The translations under genes were made by a program, and so were the position numbers. A DNA stretch of 8,325 bases from assembly GCA_020056205.1 (NCBI GenBank), contig JAGVIF010000186.1, forward strand, positions 1 to 8,325, written 5' to 3'. Below are positions 6,162 to 8,325 of the stretch, piece by piece. The notes below the pieces were generated by a model. It was not told where the DNA came from. It did not search any database and saw only the letters and a list, made by a program, of their open reading frames with translations. This DNA is from Lentisphaeria bacterium. Lineage in GTDB: Bacteria > Verrucomicrobiota > Lentisphaeria > Victivallales > GWF2-50-93. How positions within the stretch are numbered: the stretch's first letter is position 1; every line of letters begins with the position of its first letter.

Positions 6162-6926
6162 ATGAACAATATCACGGCAATAATTCTTGCAGGCGGTGAG
6201 GGGATAAGGCTCCAATCAGTTGTCAGCGATTGTCCAAAAGTCCTCGCGGAAATCAACGGCAGGCCTTTCATAACATATCTGCTTGACCAGCTTGTTGAAT
6301 CAGGATTTCAAAGCGTTGTCCTGTGCACCGGATACAAGGCCGAAATGGTTGAAAGGGCGATAGGAGTATCTTACAGGAGCATGAGGGTGTCCTATTCCGT
6401 TGAAGAGCGTCCGCTTGGCACTTTCGGAGCCATAGCAAAGGCCTCGCTACTGGCTGAGGAGGAGAATATACTTGCGATGAACGGGGACTCATATATTGAC
6501 ACTTCGCTGTCTGAATTCGTGGACTGGGGATTGGGCAATCGGGTAAAAGCTGGAATCCTTCTTGCCCAGGCGCTCGACTCTTCAAGGTATGGACGTGTTT
6601 CAATGGGGAAGGATGGGAAGATTATTGCGTTCGAGGAAAAGAAGGATTCGTGCAGTCCCGGCCTGATAAACGCCGGCATTTATTTCCTTCCCATCTCAAC
6701 CATCCGTCAATTCAACAGTCCAACAGTTCAACCTCTCAACAATTCAACCTCTCAACAGTTCAACAATTCAACATTCCTCTCCATTCCTCATTCAATAGAA
6801 AAGGAAATCTTCCCCTCGCTTGCGGCGGCTGGGGATCTTCATGGGTATCCGGTTAATGCGGATTTCATAGATATCGGGACGCCTGAGTCGTATGGGAAGG
6901 CAAAAGAAATCTTTGCAGATAGATGA
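6162..6926 (+). CDS. HddC-like sugar-1-phosphate nucleotidyltransferase with in-frame repeat insertion
   Basis: A 254-residue nucleotidyltransferase of the glucose-1-phosphate thymidylyl/mannose-1-phosphate guanylyltransferase fold. The signature AIILAGGEGIRLQSVVSDCP (6-25), with Lys26 next, is close to that of HddC, which joins GTP and D-glycero-alpha-D-manno-heptose 1-phosphate. Other motifs are EERPLGTFGA (81-90), NGDS with the metal aspartate (107-110), INAGIYFL (169-176) and FIDIGTPESY (235-244). Residues about 182-204 (RQFNSPTVQPLNNSTSQQFN, then NST) are encoded by the TTCAAC repeat otherwise found between genes, in the loop after INAGIYFL where relatives continue directly. The frame stays open and both flanks are well conserved, so the protein may still work with an added polar loop. 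It would supply the activated sugar for the cassette. Which nucleotide and sugar it uses is not provable from sequence. A weak ribosome site, AGGGAAG, lies about 12 bases upstream. Confidence 0.83.
   Translation: MNNITAIILAGGEGIRLQSVVSDCPKVLAEINGRPFITYLLDQLVESGFQSVVLCTGYKAEMVERAIGVSYRSMRVSYSVEERPLGTFGAIAKASLLAEEENILAMNGDSYIDTSLSEFVDWGLGNRVKAGILLAQALDSSRYGRVSMGKDGKIIAFEEKKDSCSPGLINAGIYFLPISTIRQFNSPTVQPLNNSTSQQFNNSTFLSIPHSIEKEIFPSLAAAGDLHGYPVNADFIDIGTPESYGKAKEIFADR
6693..6775 (+). repeat. TTCAAC repeat array inside the nucleotidyltransferase gene
   Basis: Degenerate units such as CAGTTCAACCTC, TCAACAATTCAACCTC and TCAACAGTTCAAC repeat here. They are the same type as the arms before the genes at 1427, 2797 and 3932. 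The clearest inserted part is 6705-6773, 69 bp, a multiple of three. The TTCAAC strand has no stop codon in any frame, which is the only orientation a gene could tolerate. Confidence 0.88.
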
Positions 6927-7029
6927 CGGACGGCAGATGACAGAGGCGGCTCTCAGTTATTAGCTAATACCTATCAACTAACAACTATGACCCCTCAGCT
7001 CTCAGCTCGCCGCTCTCAAGTCAGCGACG

Positions 7030-7052
7030 AACTGCGAATTTCGCAGTTTTAT
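7030..7052 (+). terminator. Hairpin with short T tail, possible intrinsic terminator
   Basis: AACTGCGAA (7030-7038) pairs perfectly with TTCGCAGTT (7040-7048), followed by TTAT. It lies about 100 bp after the nucleotidyltransferase stop, a reasonable place for transcription to end. The T tail is short and the loop very tight, so it may simply be one more palindrome in this region. Confidence 0.35.
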
Positions 7053-7058
7053 CAATAA

Positions 7059-7172
7059 GAAACTGCCTAAGGAAGAGACACGCTGAAGTCGAAGATCCCG
7101 AGCTGCGGGGCCTCGGGGTCGAAGATCTCGTGTCCGCAGGAGCTCGGGGCTGTGAGTTCCAACGGCAGTTTC
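7059..7172. repeat. Palindromic element 1 (114 bp)
   Basis: GAAACTGCC (7059-7067) is matched by GGCAGTTTC (7164-7172) at the other end. Inside, CCCGAGCT (7097-7104) pairs with AGCTCGGG (7141-7148) and TGCGG with CCGCA. GTCGAAGATC occurs twice, at 7088-7097 and 7118-7127, 30 bp apart. It could fold into a long imperfect stem. It resembles small non-autonomous repeats; no transposase is encoded. Confidence 0.65.
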
Positions 7173-7306
7173 AAAGGAGAGGCAGGAAAGGGGATTGAAG
7201 CTTGAACCTGAATCCGTGACGGATTCGACATAAATGATTCATAACATGTTGATAATCAAATAATAAACTCATTTTTCCACAAACATGGCCGATCCCGATC
7301 CCGGCC

Positions 7307-7433
7307 CCGACCCGAATGGCGCTAAGTTAAGGATTTCGAAAAAAGTAACTCGGGTTTATCTGACCCGAGAGTCGCGGGTCAAATAGACCAGCGCTACTTC
7401 AAATTGTTCTTATCTTAGCGCCATTCGGGTCGG
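7307..7433. repeat. Palindromic MITE-like element 2 (127 bp, 20-bp perfect terminal inverted repeats)
   Basis: The 20 bases at 7307-7326 (CCGACCCGAATGGCGCTAAG) are exactly the reverse complement of 7414-7433. The interior continues as imperfect complementarity down to a central GACCCG/CGGGTC stem around 7361-7379. The whole element can therefore form one long hairpin. No clear target-site duplication is visible at the ends. Confidence 0.85.
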
Positions 7434-7456
7434 TGAATATTTGCGCGGCATATCTG

Positions 7457-7481
7457 TCCCGATGCGCTGACGCGATCGGGA
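7457..7481. repeat. Hairpin TCCCGAT-GCG / CGC-GATCGGGA
   Basis: TCCCGAT (7457-7463) pairs with ATCGGGA (7475-7481). An inner GCG/CGC is separated by one bulged base, and the loop is CTGA. It stands between palindromic elements 2 and 3. No T-run follows. Confidence 0.6.
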
Positions 7482-7491
7482 AGACTTGGAG

Positions 7492-7526
7492 GCCACGAAG
7501 TGGCTTTAATAAAGTGGCTTCGCCAC
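7492..7526. repeat. Paired small hairpins GCCAC-GAA-GTGGC and GTGGC-TTC-GCCAC
   Basis: Two adjacent 5-bp-stem, 3-nt-loop hairpins (7492-7504 and 7514-7526) with swapped stems are separated by TTTAATAAA. Alternatively, the inner halves can pair with each other through CGAAG/CTTCG and CTTT/AAAG. Two mutually exclusive folds are therefore possible. No gene-control role is evident. Confidence 0.55.
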
Positions 7527-7533
7527 CTGGCGC

Positions 7534-7663
7534 CGCGTCAACGATAAAGTGTCAGTGAAGATTGCGATTATTACGGATGCCGGGGAGGGTTGGATGAGAT
7601 GGGGGCTACAAAAGTAGCTACTATATCCGACCTGTCTTCACCTGACACTTTACGGTTGACGCG
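7534..7663. repeat. Palindromic MITE-like element 3 (130 bp, about 27-bp terminal inverted repeats)
   Basis: The left end, 7534-7560 (CGCGTCAAC, then TAAAGTGTCAG and TGAAG), matches the reverse complement of 7636-7663 with two mismatches and one extra base. The interior is about 75 bp with a small palindrome AGTAGCTACT (7613-7622) and no reading frame of note. Size and layout match non-autonomous terminal-repeat elements. It ends 23 bp before the HAD start, so it could carry or affect that gene's promoter. Confidence 0.8.
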
Positions 7664-7686
7664 ACATTAAGTGGTTAAAGGATCTT

Positions 7687-8229
7687 ATGAATAAATGTAA
7701 AGATACTGATCTCTGCCGTCTGCCTGCCCTGAGTTTGTCGAATGGGTGTCATCCGTCCTCTGTCCTCCCTCGTCTCCGCAACTGCAAGTTGCTCGTATTC
7801 GACTTTGACGGAGTAATGACCGACAATCGCGTCCTCGTTTCTGAAGACGGTGAGGAATCAGTATTCTGCAATAGATCTGATGGGATTGGAGTTAATATTC
7901 TGAGGAAATCTGGATATAAGATGCTCATTCTGTCAACCGAAACGAATAAGGTTGTTGAGGCAAGGGCCGACAAGTTAAAGTTACCTGTCCTTTACGGTGT
8001 CGACAACAAAAAGATAGCTTTGTCTCAATATTGCAGGAAGAATAAGATTAAAATGTCTGAAGTATGCTATGTCGGAAATGACATAAATGACTTGGAAGTC
8101 ATGAAAATTGTAGGGTTTCCTGTCTGTCCTGCTGATGCATATCCCGAGATCAAGGGAATCTCATCTTATGTTACGAAGACGAAAGGTGGATACGGAGTTG
8201 TCAGGGAGTTAGCAGAACTAATTATCTAA
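7687..8229 (+). CDS. KdsC-like HAD phosphatase with repeat-derived N-terminus
   Basis: A 180-residue HAD-superfamily phosphatase of the KdsC/C1-less type, which removes phosphate from sugar phosphates such as KDO 8-phosphate and acts as a tetramer. The nucleophile motif is FDFDGV (Asp39, Asp41). RSDGIGV (63-69) is the KdsC-type signature, ILSTE (Ser83/Thr84) is motif II, Lys108 fits motif III, and GNDINDLEVM (130-139, Asp132 and Asp135) is motif IV. The core is complete. The first roughly 30 residues are not family sequence: they read through a CTGAGTTTGTCGAATGGG repeat-like stretch and CCGTCCTCTGTCC-type low-complexity DNA. ATG 7687 is preceded by AAAGGA (7677-7682), so translation of the extension is likely. 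The substrate could be a heptose bisphosphate of this cassette (a GmhB stand-in) or a KDO-like or nonulosonic acid phosphate. It is separated from the other genes by 760 bp, so it may be transcribed independently. Confidence 0.82.
   Translation: MNKCKDTDLCRLPALSLSNGCHPSSVLPRLRNCKLLVFDFDGVMTDNRVLVSEDGEESVFCNRSDGIGVNILRKSGYKMLILSTETNKVVEARADKLKLPVLYGVDNKKIALSQYCRKNKIKMSEVCYVGNDINDLEVMKIVGFPVCPADAYPEIKGISSYVTKTKGGYGVVRELAELII
7727..7746. repeat. REP-like remnant in the HAD coding start
   Basis: CCCTGAGTTTGTCGAATGGG resembles the widespread CCTGAGCTTGTCGAAGGG intergenic palindrome, with a few changes. Here it is translated as part of ALSLSNG. Recognition rests on memory of that repeat, not a search. 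Confidence 0.5.
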
Positions 8230-8230
8230 G

Positions 8231-8289
8231 GAGCCAGTTGCAAAAGTCATAAACCGCGCCGTTGCAGATGCCATCGGAGGGCTCGCAAG
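8231..8289 (+). repeat. Right copy of the 59-bp perfect inverted repeat
   Basis: Exact reverse complement of 36-94. It begins one base after the HAD stop codon (8227-8229). Read outward on the + strand it carries the same open frame as the left copy (EPVAKVINRAVADAIGGLA), which continues to the window end (SISGRGNTRGGL) without a stop or a visible start codon. Confidence 0.97.
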
Positions 8290-8325
8290 TATTTCTGGCA
8301 GGGGCAATACCCGCGGCGGTCTTGC

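Larger units (their letters stand above)
6927..7686. other. 760-bp gene-free region packed with palindromes
   Basis: No convincing reading frame on either strand. The left 100 bp is low-complexity: GACGGACGGCAGATGACAGA-like units, a 12-bp palindrome TATTAGCTAATA (6958-6969), then CTCAGCTCTCAGCTC-like units (6994-7020). After that come a hairpin at 7030-7048 and three larger palindromic elements (7059-7172, 7307-7433, 7534-7663), with smaller hairpins at 7457-7481 and 7492-7526. An AT-rich stretch (7220-7280) sits between the first two. The HAD gene starts 23 bp after the last element. Confidence 0.8.

Noticed and set aside
7220..7285. AT-rich stretch with TTGATA and TAATAA as a promoter
   Set aside because: Spacing does not fit -35/-10 elements and the HAD gene lies over 400 bp away beyond two palindromes.
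6927..7686. tRNA or known structured RNA in the palindromic region
   Set aside because: No cloverleaf or T-loop sequence (GGTTCRANTCC) was found; the hairpins are simple palindromes.
8231..8325. Gene start encoded by the right inverted repeat (EPVAKVINRAV frame)
   Set aside because: The frame is open but has no start codon or ribosome site; the same frame in the left copy diverges right after the repeat.

Overview
The window is a sugar-biosynthesis cassette of the kind found in O-antigen, capsule or surface-glycan loci of an uncultivated Gram-negative-type bacterium. All supported genes lie on the + strand. The phylum cannot be fixed from the sequence. Base use looks mosaic: the kinase, dehydratase and HAD genes appear AT-richer than the SDR and transketolase genes. 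Much of the non-coding space is degenerate short repeats and palindromes.

Layout. A 59-bp sequence at 36-94 recurs as a perfect inverted copy at 8231-8289, so the cassette is bracketed by exact inverted repeats about 8.1 kb apart. Between them, in order: a GHMP sugar kinase of the heptose-phosphate type (257-1243); a DegT-fold PLP enzyme whose Schiff-base lysine is replaced by histidine, as in ColD-type 3-dehydratases (1427-2602); an extended SDR (2797-3735); an internally deleted remnant that looks like a B12-binding radical SAM protein (3932-4282); a split transketolase pair overlapping by ATGA (4297-5169 and 5166-6098); an HddC-like sugar-1-phosphate nucleotidyltransferase (6162-6926); a 760-bp stretch packed with palindromes (6927-7686); and a KdsC-like HAD phosphatase (7687-8229).

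Pathway reading (inference). Kinase, phosphatase and nucleotidyltransferase resemble parts of the GDP-D-glycero-D-manno-heptose route. The transketolase could supply sedoheptulose 7-phosphate to that route. Alternatively it could add a two-carbon ketol unit to the 4-keto-3-deoxy sugar made by the ColD-like enzyme, giving a branched higher sugar, with the SDR as 4,6-dehydratase, reductase or epimerase. No SIS isomerase (GmhA), dedicated 4,6-dehydratase or glycosyltransferase is recognisable here.

Repeats. Three intergenic gaps (1244-1426, 2603-2796, 3736-3931) share one design: TTGAA-rich units just after the upstream stop and TTCAAC-rich units just before the next start, so each transcript could fold back on itself. 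The same TTCAAC repeat appears in frame inside the nucleotidyltransferase gene, adding about 23 Asn/Ser/Gln/Thr-rich residues. A different repeat-like sequence forms the N-terminal extension of the HAD phosphatase.
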